64,000 nucleotides of DNA. It comes from JAEZHK01 sp040768845 (lineage in GTDB: Bacteria; Bacillota; Clostridia; Christensenellales; Aristaeellaceae). The position numbers were made by a program, and so were the translations under genes. Below, piece by piece: positions 14,665 to 23,839 of the stretch (its first letter is position 1; every line of letters starts with the position of its first letter). A model generated the notes under the pieces. It saw only the letters and a list, made by a program, of their open reading frames with translations. It had not been told where the DNA came from and ran no database searches. The stretch lies in contig JAXGME010000003.1 in NCBI GenBank assembly GCA_040768845.1, positions 62,001 to 126,000 on the forward strand. Direction: 5' to 3'.

Positions 14665-15213
14665 TTACGGGCCGTCCGGCCGGGTGTAGAGTGCCGACTC
14701 CGTCGCGACAAAGTCGAGGGGCGCGTCGTGGGGTTCGAGGGGCAGTGAGTCCACCATCTGCCATTCAAAGGCGAGACCCACCGTCACGGCGCGGCAGCGG
14801 GGCAGGTAGCGGTCGTAGTAGCCGCCGCCCTGGCCCAGCCGGCGGCAGGCCCTGTCGAAGGCGAGGCCCGGCACGATGATGAGGTCAATTTCCTCCGGCG
14901 CCACGGGAGGCCCCACCGGGTTCGGAATGCCCAGCGGGCCGAGCGCAAGGCCGTCCGCCCGCCGCGCCTCCATGATTCCGCTCCCCAGCACGGCGGGCAG
15001 GCACACGGTTTTGCCGTCGGAAACGAGGCGCGCCGTCAGCGCGCGGGTGTCCACCTCGCCCGGCATCGAATGGTAGCACAGCACGGTTTTCGCGCGCCGG
15101 CAGGCGTCCAGGGCCAGCACGCGGTCACAGGCGGCGGCGGATCGCGCGGGGTCCGCCGGTTGCGCCCTTTGCGCGCGCATCCGCGCCCGAAGGGCCTTCT
15201 TGTCACATTCCAT
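14665..15213 (-). CDS. 5-formyltetrahydrofolate cyclo-ligase
   Basis: A 182-residue enzyme of the YgfA/MTHFS family, which returns 5-formyl-THF to 5,10-methenyl-THF using ATP. Visible motifs are a KxxLRxRMRAQR helix at the N-terminus, LCYHSMPGEVDTRAL, and the nucleotide/product loop GLAFDRACRRLGQGGGYYDR, the family hallmark. ATG 15213 is used; the frame is also open one codon earlier with TTG. It overlaps the alr 3' end by about 11 bases. Confidence 0.92.
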   Translation of the reverse strand: MECDKKALRARMRAQRAQPADPARSAAACDRVLALDACRRAKTVLCYHSMPGEVDTRALTARLVSDGKTVCLPAVLGSGIMEARRADGLALGPLGIPNPVGPPVAPEEIDLIIVPGLAFDRACRRLGQGGGYYDRYLPRCRAVTVGLAFEWQMVDSLPLEPHDAPLDFVATESALYTRPDGP

Positions 15214-16315
15214 CAAAGCGCCGGGGCACGCGGGCGGTGAAGCCCAGCATGATCTCGTAGGGGATGGTGCCGGTCAGGGTGGCCAGCTCGTCCGGCGTGA
15301 TGCGCTCCGCGCCCTGAGCGCCCAGGAGCACCACATCGTCCTCCATGGTGACCTCCGGGATGGCGGTGACGTCCACCATCACCATGTCCATGCACACGCG
15401 GCCGATGAGCGGCGCGCGCTTGCCGCGCACCAGCACATGGGCTCGGTTGGACAAAAGCCTCGGGTAGCCGTCGCCGTAGCCCACGGGCAGCGTCATCACC
15501 AGGGTTTCCCGCTCGGCGAGGAAGGCGCGGCCGTAGCCCACGGTTTCGCCTTCGGGCACCCGGGCAATGCGCACGGGGCGCGTGACCAGCGTCTGCGCCG
15601 GGGTAAGGCCCGGCAGCAGGTGACGCACCGAGGCGCCGTAAAGGGCGATGCCGGGGCGCACCATGTCGTGCCAGAGGGTAGAATCCCGGAGGGCGGCCTC
15701 GCTGGCGGCGGCGTGGGCGATGGGGCGAAAGCCCTCCGCGCGGACGCGGGCCAACGCCCGGACAAAGCGCGCGTTCTGCGCCCGGGTGAACTCCGGATCG
15801 TCATCCGCCGCGGCGAAGTGGGTGAACACGCCCTCCAGCTTCACCCGGGGGTTGGCGCGGATCAGCGCCAGCATCTCCTCCAGCGCCGCCTCGCCGCGGA
15901 TGCCGACGCGGGCCATGCCGGTGTCGATCTTGAGGTGGGCGTGGGCCACGGTGTCCAGCCGCTCGGCCTCCTTCTGGAGGATGGGGACGGCCGCCGGGTG
16001 GTACACCGCCTGGGCCAGGTGGTTTTGAACCGCGGCGCGAAGGCCGGCGGCGGAGGTGCCGCCCAGCACCAGGATGGGGGCCATCACCTGCGCCTCGCGC
16101 AGGAGCACGCCCTCTTCCACCAGGGCCACGGCCAGCTGATCCGCGCCGGCGCGCAGCGCGCACCGCGCGGCGGGGATCAGCCCGTGCCCGTAGGCGTCCG
16201 CCTTGACCACCGCCATCATGCGGGCCTTGCCCGCGAGATGGCGGCGGACGAGGGCCGTGTTTTCCGCCAGCGCCCCGCCCGAGACGCGCAGTTCGGTTTC
16301 GCGGTACGCATTCAC
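15203..16315 (-). CDS. alr: Alanine racemase
   Basis: A 370-residue PLP enzyme of fold type III. The PLP lysine is in MMAVVKADAYGHGL (about residue 38). The rest includes HLKIDTGMARVGI, PGIALYGASV and the second-base tyrosine near VGYGRAFLAE. The C-terminal beta domain carries GRVCMDMVMVDVT and PYEIM. It makes D-alanine for peptidoglycan. It is coupled to the ACT-domain gene through an ATGA overlap. Confidence 0.95.
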   Translation of the reverse strand: MNAYRETELRVSGGALAENTALVRRHLAGKARMMAVVKADAYGHGLIPAARCALRAGADQLAVALVEEGVLLREAQVMAPILVLGGTSAAGLRAAVQNHLAQAVYHPAAVPILQKEAERLDTVAHAHLKIDTGMARVGIRGEAALEEMLALIRANPRVKLEGVFTHFAAADDDPEFTRAQNARFVRALARVRAEGFRPIAHAAASEAALRDSTLWHDMVRPGIALYGASVRHLLPGLTPAQTLVTRPVRIARVPEGETVGYGRAFLAERETLVMTLPVGYGDGYPRLLSNRAHVLVRGKRAPLIGRVCMDMVMVDVTAIPEVTMEDDVVLLGAQGAERITPDELATLTGTIPYEIMLGFTARVPRRFDGM

Positions 16316-16743
16316 AGCGAGCGCACCTGATCGTTGTCGAGCAGTGTCACGCCGGCCTCGGTCAGCACCTTGAGGCCCTTATTCAGATCCGACAGGTGGA
16401 AGATCACCAGCGCGTGGCTGCCAGTGGAACGCACAAAGGAATACACGTATTCGATGGAGATGTCGTGCTCGGTCAGCTTTTCCAGCACCGCATTGAGCCC
16501 GCCGGGCCGGTCCGGCACGCACACGGCCAATACGTCGGTGATGCGCACCACATAGCCCGCGTCCTTCAGCGCCTTGACGCCCTTTTCCATGTCGGTCATG
16601 ATGCACCGGAGGATGCCGTACTGCTCGGTGTCGGCGATGGAAAGCGCGATCAGGTCGATGCCGTTGTCGCTGAGGGTTCTGGTCAGATCGGTGAGGCTGC
16701 CTTTCCGGTTTTCGAGGAACACCGAAACCTGCTTGACGTACAT
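16312..16743 (-). CDS. Tandem ACT-domain protein
   Basis: A 143-residue protein made of two ACT domains: residues about 3-65 (VSVFLENRKGSLTDLTRTLS...) and 70-140 (VCVPDRPGGLNAVLEKL...). ACT domains bind amino acids and act as sensors. Stand-alone double-ACT proteins of this type often sit next to phenylacetate-CoA ligases and indolepyruvate oxidoreductases, as here, and probably sense an aromatic or branched amino acid (inference). It lies 38 bases downstream of the first paaK and overlaps alr by 4 bases. Confidence 0.88.
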   Translation of the reverse strand: MYVKQVSVFLENRKGSLTDLTRTLSDNGIDLIALSIADTEQYGILRCIMTDMEKGVKALKDAGYVVRITDVLAVCVPDRPGGLNAVLEKLTEHDISIEYVYSFVRSTGSHALVIFHLSDLNKGLKVLTEAGVTLLDNDQVRSL

Positions 16744-16781
16744 GGAATTCCCCTCCCAATCGCATTTTGTCCGTAGATGGC

Positions 16782-18098
16782 TTACAGCTTGCGGTTATCG
16801 ATCACCCGGCGCGCCTTGCCCTCAAAGCGCGGGATGGTCTTGGGGGCGACCAGTTTGATGTCGGCGGAGAGCCCCAGGGTGGACTTCATGCTCTCTACAA
16901 TCTTCTTTTGCAGCGCCTGCATTTCGCCCACGGTGTCGGCAAAGAGCGCCTCGGTGGCCTCCACCTGGATCTCCAGCGAGTCGGTGGTGCCCGCGCGCTC
17001 CACCACCATCAGGAAGTGGGGCGTGGCCCCGGAGATGGAGGTGAGCACCGTTTCCACCTGGCTGGGGAACACGTTGACGCCGCGGATGATCAGCATGTCG
17101 TCGGTGCGGCCCAGGATGCGGTCCATGCGCACGAGGGTGCGGCCGCACTCGCACTTTTCGGCGTGAAGGCGGCACAGGTCGTGGGTGCGGTAGCGCAGCA
17201 TGGGCATGCCTTCCTTGGTGATGGTAGAGAACACCAATTCGCCGCGCTCGCCGTAGGGCAGCGGCTCCAGCGTGTCGGGGTCGATGATCTCGGGCACGAA
17301 GTGGTCCTCGTTGACGTGCATGCCGTGCTTTGCGAGGCACTCAAAGGATACGCCCGGGCCGGTGATTTCGGTCAGGCCGTAGATGTCCAGCGCGTCGATG
17401 CCCAGCAGGTCCTCAATGCGCAGGCGGATGTTCTCGCTCCAGGGCTCCGCGCCCAGCGCGCCCGCCTTGAGCCTGAAATCGGACAGGGGCAGGCCCATTT
17501 CGCGGATGGTCTCGCCCAGGTGCAGCGCGTAGGAGGGCGTACAGCACAGTACCGTGGTGCCCAGCGCCTTCATCATCGCGATCTGGCGCGGGGTGTTGCC
17601 GCCGGACATGGGGATGACGGTGGCGCCCACGCGGCTGGCGCCCTGGTGCGCGCCCAGGCCGCCGGTGAAAAGGCCGTAGCCGTAGGCCACCTGGATGATG
17701 TCGTTTTCATCGGCGCCGGCGGCGGTCATGGTGCGGGCCATGCCCTCGGTCCAAATGTCGATGTCGTGCTGGGTGTAGCCCGCGATGATGGGCATGCCGG
17801 TGGTGCCCGACGAGCCCTGAACGCGCACGATGTTTTTGAGGGGTTCGGCAAAAAGGCCGTAGGGGAACTGGTCCCGGAGGTCGGGCTTATCGGTAAAGGG
17901 CAGATGCCTGAGATCGTCGATCGAGCGGATGTCCCCCGGCTCGATGCCCTTGTCCGCCATGCGCTGGCGGTACATGGGCACGTGGTCATAGACGCGGCGG
18001 ACGGTTTTTTTCAGCCGTTCGCCCTGGAGCGCGCGAAGCTGCTCGCGGTCCATGCACTCCGCCTCGGGGTTCCATATCTTCATCTCGCGGAATCTCAT
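16782..18098 (-). CDS. paaK: Phenylacetate-CoA ligase (copy 1)
   Basis: A 438-residue adenylate-forming ligase. It has the P-loop-like VRVQGSSGTTGMPIIAGYT (about residue 92), GYGLFTGGLGAHQG, YGLTEITGPGV, and the hinge region GRTDDMLIIRGVNVFPSQVE. The C-terminus has IPRFEGKARRV. It activates phenylacetate or a related aryl acid to the CoA thioester with ATP. Placed directly after iorB (ATGA overlap), it probably works on the aryl-acetyl product made from aromatic amino acids, either saving energy as ATP in reverse or supplying CoA esters. Which aryl acid is used cannot be read here. Confidence 0.92.
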   Translation of the reverse strand: MRFREMKIWNPEAECMDREQLRALQGERLKKTVRRVYDHVPMYRQRMADKGIEPGDIRSIDDLRHLPFTDKPDLRDQFPYGLFAEPLKNIVRVQGSSGTTGMPIIAGYTQHDIDIWTEGMARTMTAAGADENDIIQVAYGYGLFTGGLGAHQGASRVGATVIPMSGGNTPRQIAMMKALGTTVLCCTPSYALHLGETIREMGLPLSDFRLKAGALGAEPWSENIRLRIEDLLGIDALDIYGLTEITGPGVSFECLAKHGMHVNEDHFVPEIIDPDTLEPLPYGERGELVFSTITKEGMPMLRYRTHDLCRLHAEKCECGRTLVRMDRILGRTDDMLIIRGVNVFPSQVETVLTSISGATPHFLMVVERAGTTDSLEIQVEATEALFADTVGEMQALQKKIVESMKSTLGLSADIKLVAPKTIPRFEGKARRVIDNRKL

Positions 18099-18673
18099 CG
18101 GGAACGTACCTCCTCATAGCCCAGATCAAAGGCTTTCAGATTGACGGACAGGATTTTCTTCGGCACCGAGGACTCAACGGCGCGGCGCCAGGCCCCGCGG
18201 TCGGTGCCGGTCAGGCGGCACAGCGCGCCCAGAATGGCCAGGTTGACGGCGCGGATGTCGCCCGCCTCCCGGGCCAGGGACAGAAAGTCCGCGGCCACGG
18301 TGCGGCAAAGCAGCGGGAGTTTTTCCAGAACGCCTTCGGGGTAGGCCGCCGCGCCGGTGACCACCGGCATCGGCGCGATCTTCTGGGTGTTGACGATCAG
18401 CGTGCCGTCTGCCTTCAGGTAGGGCAGCGCCCGGAGCGCCTCCAGCTGTTCAAAGGCCAGAAGGTAATCCGCGCCGCCCGCTTCCACCAGCGGCGAGGAC
18501 ACGTCGCGGCCGATGCGCACGTGGGTGATCACGTTGCCGCCCCGCTGGGCCATGCCGTGCACCTCGCTGACCTTGACCTTTTGATGAAGCTCTTCGGCCA
18601 GCGCGCCCAGGATGCGGCTGGCCAGCAGCGTGCCCTGACCGCCGACGCCGACGATGACGATGCTTGCGTTCAT
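18095..18673 (-). CDS. iorB: Indolepyruvate ferredoxin oxidoreductase, beta subunit
   Basis: A 192-residue subunit of the pyruvate/ketoisovalerate oxidoreductase gamma type, starting at ATG 18673 (MNASIVIVGVGGQGTLLASR). Conserved features are the Rossmann-like GVGGQG and HGMAQRGGNVITHVRIG. With IorA it oxidises indolepyruvate and other arylpyruvates to aryl-acetyl-CoA, reducing ferredoxin. Its start overlaps the iorA stop and its stop overlaps the paaK start. Confidence 0.95.
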   Translation of the reverse strand: MNASIVIVGVGGQGTLLASRILGALAEELHQKVKVSEVHGMAQRGGNVITHVRIGRDVSSPLVEAGGADYLLAFEQLEALRALPYLKADGTLIVNTQKIAPMPVVTGAAAYPEGVLEKLPLLCRTVAADFLSLAREAGDIRAVNLAILGALCRLTGTDRGAWRRAVESSVPKKILSVNLKAFDLGYEEVRSR

Positions 18674-20424
18674 GCTTCGGCCCCCTTTCCGATGGCGGAG
18701 AACCTGCACACCTTTTCGCACAGTCCGCAGCCCACGCACTGATCGGGGTTGATCGAGGCTTTTTTCCCATCCTTCTCGATGGCGGGGCAGCCCAGGCGCA
18801 TGCAGGTCATGCAGCCGGTGCAAAGATCCCGGCGGATGACATAGGGGCGGGCCCTGCGCTTTTTGTCCAGCAGCGCGCAGGCCCTCCGGGCGACGACCAC
18901 CGCCGGGCCGGAAAAGGCCAGGGCGTCCTTCAGCGCCTTTTCCAGGCCGGCGATGTCAAAGGCGTCCACGCCGGTCACGCTGGCCACGCCGCAGGCGCGG
19001 CACAGCTGGGGCAGGTCGATCTCCGTGGTGGGCTGGCCGTGGATGTCAAAGCCGGCGGCCGGGTTGGGCTGGTGGCCGGTCATGCCGGTGGTGCGGTTGT
19101 CGAGGATCAGAAGGGTCATGTCGGTGCGGTTGTAGGCCGCGTTCATCAGGCTGGTTACGCCCGAATGAAGGAAGGTGCTGTCGCCAATGACCGCCACGGT
19201 TTTGCCGGCAAATTCGTCGCCCCGGGCGCGGGAAAACCCCTGGGCCATGCCCACAGACGCGCCCATGCACAGCACCGTGTCGATGGCGGAAAGGGGCGCG
19301 AGCGCCCCCAGCGTGTAGCAGCCGATGTCGCCGGTCACGTGCAGCTTCATTTTGGACAGCACGTAGAACGGTCCCCGATGGGGGCAGCCGGCGCACATCA
19401 CCGGCGGGCGGCCCGGCAGCGCCTCCTGCGGGCGGGCGGCGGGCACGTCAAGGCCCAGCGCCTCGCGGACGCGGCGGACGGACAGGTCCCCCTGGCGGCC
19501 GGTGAGGTTCTTGCCGCCGGCAATAGGGACGCCCCAGGAAGCGATCTGCTCCTCAAGGATGGGCTCCAGCGACTCGATCACGTAGAGCTTTTTCACCTTG
19601 GCGGCAAAGGCCTCGACGCGCCCCCGGGGCAGCGGGTTCACCGCCCCCAGCTTCAGCACCGACGCCTCCGGCAGCGCCTCCCGCACGTACTGGTAGACCA
19701 CCCCGGCGCAGACCACGCCGATCTCGGCGGAGCGCATCTCCTCGCGGGTGAGGGGGGTTTCCTCCGCCCATTGGGCCAGATCGCGGCTGCGCGCCTCCAC
19801 CGTCACGTGGCGGCCGCGGGCCATGGCGGGCATCATCACGTACTTGGCGGGGTCCTTTTCGTAGGGTTTGACCGGCGCCTCTTCGCGGGGTTCCAGGTTC
19901 ACCGCGGAGCGGGTGTGGGCGATGGACGTGGTGGTGCGGACCATGAAGGGGACGTCGAACTGCTCGCTGAGCGCGAAGGCCGCCCGGGTAAAGGCGCGGC
20001 ATTCCTCGCTGTCGGAGGGCTCCAGCATGGGCAAAAGCGCCGACCGCGCGTACCAGCGGCTGTCCTGCTCATTTTGGGAGGAGTTCATGCCCGGGTCGTC
20101 CGCCACGACCACCACCATGCCGCCGTTTACGCCGGTATAGCTGAGGGTGAACAGCGGGTCCGCCGCCACGTTGAGCCCCACGTGCTTCATGCAGCACATG
20201 GCGCGGGCACCCGCGGTGGCCGCGCCGGCGGCCACCTCCATGGATACCTTTTCGTTGACCGCCCACTCGCTGTAAATCTCCGGATAGGCGGAGATGGCCT
20301 CGGTAATTTCGGTTGAAGGGGTGCCGGGATACGAGCTGACCACCCGGACGCCGGCTTCCCACGCGCCCCGGGCAATGGCCTCGTTGCCCAGAAGTAGAGC
20401 CTGGTTCATGCGATCATTCCTCAT
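18670..20424 (-). CDS. iorA: Indolepyruvate ferredoxin oxidoreductase, alpha subunit
   Basis: A 584-residue protein. The N-terminal domain is pyrimidine-binding (VVSSYPGTPSTEI) and contains DDPGMNSSQNEQDSRWY. The TPP domain is near residues 350-480 (MCAGCPHRGPFYVL, GDIGCYTLG, VIGDSTFLHSG, DNRTTGMTGHQPNP). The C-terminus carries two 4Fe-4S motifs, CTGCMTCMRLGCP and CVGCGLCEKVC. It is the catalytic subunit for arylpyruvate oxidation in amino-acid fermentation. Paired with iorB, it is flanked by two phenylacetate-CoA ligases. Confidence 0.96.
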   Translation of the reverse strand: MRNDRMNQALLLGNEAIARGAWEAGVRVVSSYPGTPSTEITEAISAYPEIYSEWAVNEKVSMEVAAGAATAGARAMCCMKHVGLNVAADPLFTLSYTGVNGGMVVVVADDPGMNSSQNEQDSRWYARSALLPMLEPSDSEECRAFTRAAFALSEQFDVPFMVRTTTSIAHTRSAVNLEPREEAPVKPYEKDPAKYVMMPAMARGRHVTVEARSRDLAQWAEETPLTREEMRSAEIGVVCAGVVYQYVREALPEASVLKLGAVNPLPRGRVEAFAAKVKKLYVIESLEPILEEQIASWGVPIAGGKNLTGRQGDLSVRRVREALGLDVPAARPQEALPGRPPVMCAGCPHRGPFYVLSKMKLHVTGDIGCYTLGALAPLSAIDTVLCMGASVGMAQGFSRARGDEFAGKTVAVIGDSTFLHSGVTSLMNAAYNRTDMTLLILDNRTTGMTGHQPNPAAGFDIHGQPTTEIDLPQLCRACGVASVTGVDAFDIAGLEKALKDALAFSGPAVVVARRACALLDKKRRARPYVIRRDLCTGCMTCMRLGCPAIEKDGKKASINPDQCVGCGLCEKVCRFSAIGKGAEA

Positions 20425-21725
20425 GCGTTTAATTGATCCCTGAGATCCGTCACGCGCCGCGCCTTGCCCTCAAACCGCTTCAGCGAGCCGGGCGATACGA
20501 AGCGAACCGGGATCTCCAGCTGGCAGACCGAGCGCAGCTTCGCCATCACGGACTTTCGCAGGCTTTCGATCTGCTGAAAGTCATCGATGTTGCCCCTGCC
20601 GTCGATCTCCACCCGCACCTCGATTTTGTCGAGGTAGTTCTCCCGGGTGACGTGAATCTCATAGTTTGGGCTGACGCCCTCGGAACCCACCAGCACGCTT
20701 TCAATGGTGCTGGGGAACAGGTTGACGCCGCGGATGATCAGCATGTCGTCGGTGCGGCCCTTGCACTGTTCCATGCGCATCATGGTCCGCCCGCAGGCGC
20801 ACTTTTCCGGCAGCAGGCGGGTGATGTCCCGGGTGCGGTAGCGCAGGATGGGCATGGCCCACTTGGTGAGGGTGGTGATCACCATCTCGCCCGGTTCGCC
20901 CGGCGGGAGCGCCCGGCCGGTGTCCGGGTCGATGACCTCGCACAGGAAGAAATCCTCGTTGATGTGCATGCCGCATTTTTCCGCGCATTCCCCGCTGACG
21001 CCGGGGCCCACGATCTCCGTCAGGCCGTAGTTTTCGGTGGCCAGAATGCCCCAGCGGCGCTCCAACTCCTGGCGCATCGCCTTTGTGGAGGCCTCCGCGC
21101 CGAAAAGGCCCACCCGCAGCTTGATCTCGCCCATCACGCCCATCTTCTCGGCCGTCTCGGCCAGGTACATGGCATAGGAGGGCGTGGCGATCAGCACCGT
21201 GGAGCCGAAGTCGCGCATCAGCGTGATCTGGCGCTCGGTGTTGCCGCTGGAGATGGGCACGATGGTGACGCCGATCTTTTCCAGCCCCTGGTGCAGGCCG
21301 AAGGCACCGGTGAAGAGGCCGTAGCCGAAGGAGATCTGCGCGATGTCGCGCCGGGTGACCCCGCCGGCGGTGGCCAGCCGGGCCACGCACTCCGTCCAGT
21401 TGGAGAGATCCTGAGCGGTGTAGCCCGCCACGATGGGGCGGCCCGTGGTGCCGCTGGAGGCGTGGAGGCGCACCACATCGTCCATGGGGACGGCGAAGAG
21501 GCCATAGGGGTAGTTGTCCCGAAGGTCGTTCTTGACGGTGAAATCAAGAAGTTCAATGTCCCTGAGCGCCTTGATGTGCTCCGGCCGGACGCCGCGATCG
21601 TCCATCTTCTTTCTGTAAAAGGGCACGCGTTCGTAGGCGTGGGCGACGATCTTCTGGAGCCGGTCCAGCTGAACCGCTTCGATGCCGGCCCGGTCCATGG
21701 TCTCCGCCGCGGGGTTCCAGATCAT
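20421..21725 (-). CDS. paaK: Phenylacetate-CoA ligase (copy 2)
   Basis: A 434-residue ligase clearly paralogous to the one at 16782-18098, with the same motifs: RLHASSGTTGRPIVAGYT, GYGLFTGAFGLHQG, YGLTEIVGPGV, GRTDDMLIIRGVNLFPSTIE and a C-terminal RFEGKARRV. It is the first gene of the iorAB run and overlaps iorA by 4 bases. Differences around the acid pocket may mean a different aryl acid from copy 1 (inference). A promoter with TATAAT lies about 90 bases upstream. Confidence 0.92.
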   Translation of the reverse strand: MIWNPAAETMDRAGIEAVQLDRLQKIVAHAYERVPFYRKKMDDRGVRPEHIKALRDIELLDFTVKNDLRDNYPYGLFAVPMDDVVRLHASSGTTGRPIVAGYTAQDLSNWTECVARLATAGGVTRRDIAQISFGYGLFTGAFGLHQGLEKIGVTIVPISSGNTERQITLMRDFGSTVLIATPSYAMYLAETAEKMGVMGEIKLRVGLFGAEASTKAMRQELERRWGILATENYGLTEIVGPGVSGECAEKCGMHINEDFFLCEVIDPDTGRALPPGEPGEMVITTLTKWAMPILRYRTRDITRLLPEKCACGRTMMRMEQCKGRTDDMLIIRGVNLFPSTIESVLVGSEGVSPNYEIHVTRENYLDKIEVRVEIDGRGNIDDFQQIESLRKSVMAKLRSVCQLEIPVRFVSPGSLKRFEGKARRVTDLRDQLNA

Positions 21726-21811
21726 GGTGCTTCCTCCCTTACCGTTCTTCCGTGCTACGATGCCGGGCGGGGCGCCCGGCAGGGGTGGCCATGTATGCTT
21801 ATACAGGGTTT

Positions 21812-21840
21812 ATTATAGACGAAAGCGCGTGTGAAAGCAA
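21812..21840 (-). promoter_or_regulatory. Promoter of the paaK-iorAB operon
   Basis: On the minus strand: TTGCTT (21835-21840), a 17-base spacer, and TATAAT (21812-21817), about 85 bases upstream of the first gene. Confidence 0.75.
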
Positions 21841-21875
21841 ACGGAGGAGCCGGGGAGGATGTAAATTTTGTCGCA

Positions 21876-21909
21876 CAAAAGCGCGCCGCCCCTCGCGGGC
21901 ACGGCGCGC
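21876..21909 (-). terminator. Terminator after the zinc-ribbon gene
   Basis: On the minus strand, GCGCGCCG pairs with CGGCGCGC across a 13-base loop and is followed by TTTTG. It separates the zinc-ribbon gene from the paaK-iorAB promoter. Confidence 0.7.
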
Positions 21910-21923
21910 TCTTATCCATGGGG

Positions 21924-22493
21924 CTATGCCTTCGGCTCCTCGGCCGCGTCCTCCCCGGGTGCGGACGGCTCCTCGGCGGGGGGTTCCTCGGCGGGTGCCG
22001 GGGCGGGCGCGGGCCAGATGATCTCGGCGCCGCCGGCGTTCATCTGGCGGGGCGGCTCGGGTTCCGGCGCGGGCGCGCTCTCGGGTTCGGGCTGGGGCTC
22101 CGGTTCCGGGGCGGGCGCGGGCTCCGGACGGGCGGGCTTGGGCAGCTTCGTGCCGCAGCTGGCGCAGAAGCTGGCCTCGATGGGCTGCACGCCGCCGCAG
22201 TTGGGGCAGCGGCTCTGGCGCCTGAGCGCGTCGATTTCCTTGCGCATGGATTCGCACTCCTGCTCCAGTTCCGTGACCTTCTGGCAGAACATGTCGGCCG
22301 CTTCGTTGGCGCCGCCCGCTCCGCGCATGGAATAGTAGGCCTTGCCGATCTGCAGAAAGAGCTGCTCGACCTCGGCCTCTCTGGCGGCGATGCGGCTGTT
22401 GAGCCGCGCGACCTCGGCGGCCTCCGCGGTTTTCTGGCTCACGCTTTTGGCCACTTCGGACACGCGCTTTCCGAAACCCTGAAATAGTGGCAT
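21924..22493 (-). CDS. Zinc-ribbon protein with coiled coil and Pro/Glu-rich tail
   Basis: A 189-residue protein starting at ATG 22493 with GAGGTG upstream. The N-terminal half is helical and coiled-coil (RVSEVAKSVSQKTAEAAEVA..., later FCQKVTELEQECESMRKEI). Next comes a C4 zinc ribbon (CPNCGGVQ...FCASCGTKL, about residues 100-122). The C-terminal third is a tail rich in PAPEPEP. Zinc-ribbon proteins of this build are common and uncharacterised in Clostridia. No membrane segment is present. The long upstream open frame has no family features and was not used. Confidence 0.8.
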   Translation of the reverse strand: MPLFQGFGKRVSEVAKSVSQKTAEAAEVARLNSRIAAREAEVEQLFLQIGKAYYSMRGAGGANEAADMFCQKVTELEQECESMRKEIDALRRQSRCPNCGGVQPIEASFCASCGTKLPKPARPEPAPAPEPEPQPEPESAPAPEPEPPRQMNAGGAEIIWPAPAPAPAEEPPAEEPSAPGEDAAEEPKA

Positions 22494-22735
22494 GCAATAC
22501 ACCTCATTTCCTGTCGCGTTCAAGTGTATGACGGACGGCCGGAATTCTTGCCGGTCCGAAGCAACTTCAAGCGTCCGCGCAGCTCCGGGTACCGGCGTCG
22601 CGCGCAAACGGCCGCCCTGGCATACGATCAGTTTGCCCCATTTTACCGAAAAATGCAAGTGCATCGCGTCAAAATTCGTAAAAATGTATGGATTTAGCCG
22701 CAAACAACGCATACTGTTCCGGGGAGGCGTTGGGT

Positions 22736-23452
22736 TTGCTGACCATCTTTTTGCGCGCAATCATATTGTATCTTGTCATGGTGGCCACCATGCGCGCTAC
22801 CGGAAAACACCAATTGGGGCAGTTTCAGCCCTACGAGTTCGCGCTGGCGATCATGGTGGCGGACCTGCTCGTCACGCCCATGGCGGACATCTCGACGCCG
22901 CTCTTTCACGGCCTCTTGCCCATCCTGGCGCTGTACGCGGTCAACGGCACGCTGACTTTGGCCTGCCTGAAGAGCGACCGCATCCGGGCGTTCATCTCCG
23001 GAAAGCCGTCGGTGGTGGTGAGCCGGGGGGTCATCGACCGGAAGGAGCTGGACCGGCTGTGCCTGAGCCTTTCGGACCTGCAGGAGGGGCTCCGGGAGGC
23101 GGGGCTTCTCGACCCCAGCAGCTGCGGCACCGCCATCGTGGAGACCGACGGCAACATCACCGCCTTTCCCCACGCGGCCAAGCGCGCCGTGACCGCGGAG
23201 GACCTGAACCTGTCGCCCGGCTACGAGGGGATGCCGCTGGTGCTGATTGAAAACGGCCGCCTGCAGAAGCACAACCTTTCGATGTCGGGCAAGGACGAGG
23301 CGTGGCTCCGGGCGCTGATCGGCCACTACGGGCTTGATCCCGCGGGCGTGCTGATCGCCAGCCTGGACACCCGGGGCGGCATGCACGTGCAGGACATGCG
23401 CGGAAGCCTTCTGCACATCCGGGCGCTGACCAGCCAGGAGGTCGTCTGGTAA
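22736..23452 (+). CDS. YetF/DUF421-family membrane protein
   Basis: A 238-residue protein. I place the start at TTG 22736, because GGGGAGG at 22721-22727 is 8 bases upstream and the product then begins LTIFLRAIILYLVMVATMRA, the usual family N-terminus; ATG 22688 lacks a ribosome site. Three membrane helices are followed by a cytosolic domain with GKHQLGQFQPYEFALAIMVA, KPSVVVSRGVIDRKEL and the C-terminal block. YetF proteins are linked to spore and envelope functions in Bacillus. The stop overlaps the next ATG (TAATG), the usual pairing with DUF4363. Confidence 0.85.
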   Translation: MLTIFLRAIILYLVMVATMRATGKHQLGQFQPYEFALAIMVADLLVTPMADISTPLFHGLLPILALYAVNGTLTLACLKSDRIRAFISGKPSVVVSRGVIDRKELDRLCLSLSDLQEGLREAGLLDPSSCGTAIVETDGNITAFPHAAKRAVTAEDLNLSPGYEGMPLVLIENGRLQKHNLSMSGKDEAWLRALIGHYGLDPAGVLIASLDTRGGMHVQDMRGSLLHIRALTSQEVVW

Positions 23453-23835
23453 TGCGCAAAAAGCTGATCGGCGTGATCGCGGTGACGATCGTGGCGGTGG
23501 CGTTCTGCATCGGCTGCCTTCTGGCCATCACCCACGTGGTGGACCGGATGGAGGCGATGTCGATGGAGGCGCAGGACGCCGCGGACCGTGGCGACACGAA
23601 GGCCGCCATCGAGTGGATGGCGCGCATGGCGACGGAGTGGGAGAAGCACCGGTCCTTCCTGGAAACGCTGATCTCCCACGACGAAATGCACACCGTGGCG
23701 GAGCGCTACACCGAGGCGGAGATCAACCTCAAGCGCGACCACATGGACGATTTTTACAAGTCCATGGCGCTTTTGCAGGAGATCCTGGAGCACATCCGCG
23801 AGCAGGAGCGGGTGCGGCTGGGGAACATCCTGTAG
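23452..23835 (+). CDS. DUF4363-family membrane-anchored protein
   Basis: A 127-residue protein with an N-terminal anchor (KKLIGVIAVTIVAVAFCIGC) and an all-helical outer domain (AAIEWMARMATEWEKHRSFL, then a helix rich in Glu and Arg). The W-x7-W-x-x-H pattern (the two Trp and the following His) and the H-x-E-x-x-x-x...E region match DUF4363. It partners YetF-type genes and is translated from the overlapping TAATG. Confidence 0.82.
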   Translation: MRKKLIGVIAVTIVAVAFCIGCLLAITHVVDRMEAMSMEAQDAADRGDTKAAIEWMARMATEWEKHRSFLETLISHDEMHTVAERYTEAEINLKRDHMDDFYKSMALLQEILEHIREQERVRLGNIL

Positions 23836-23839
23836 GCGC

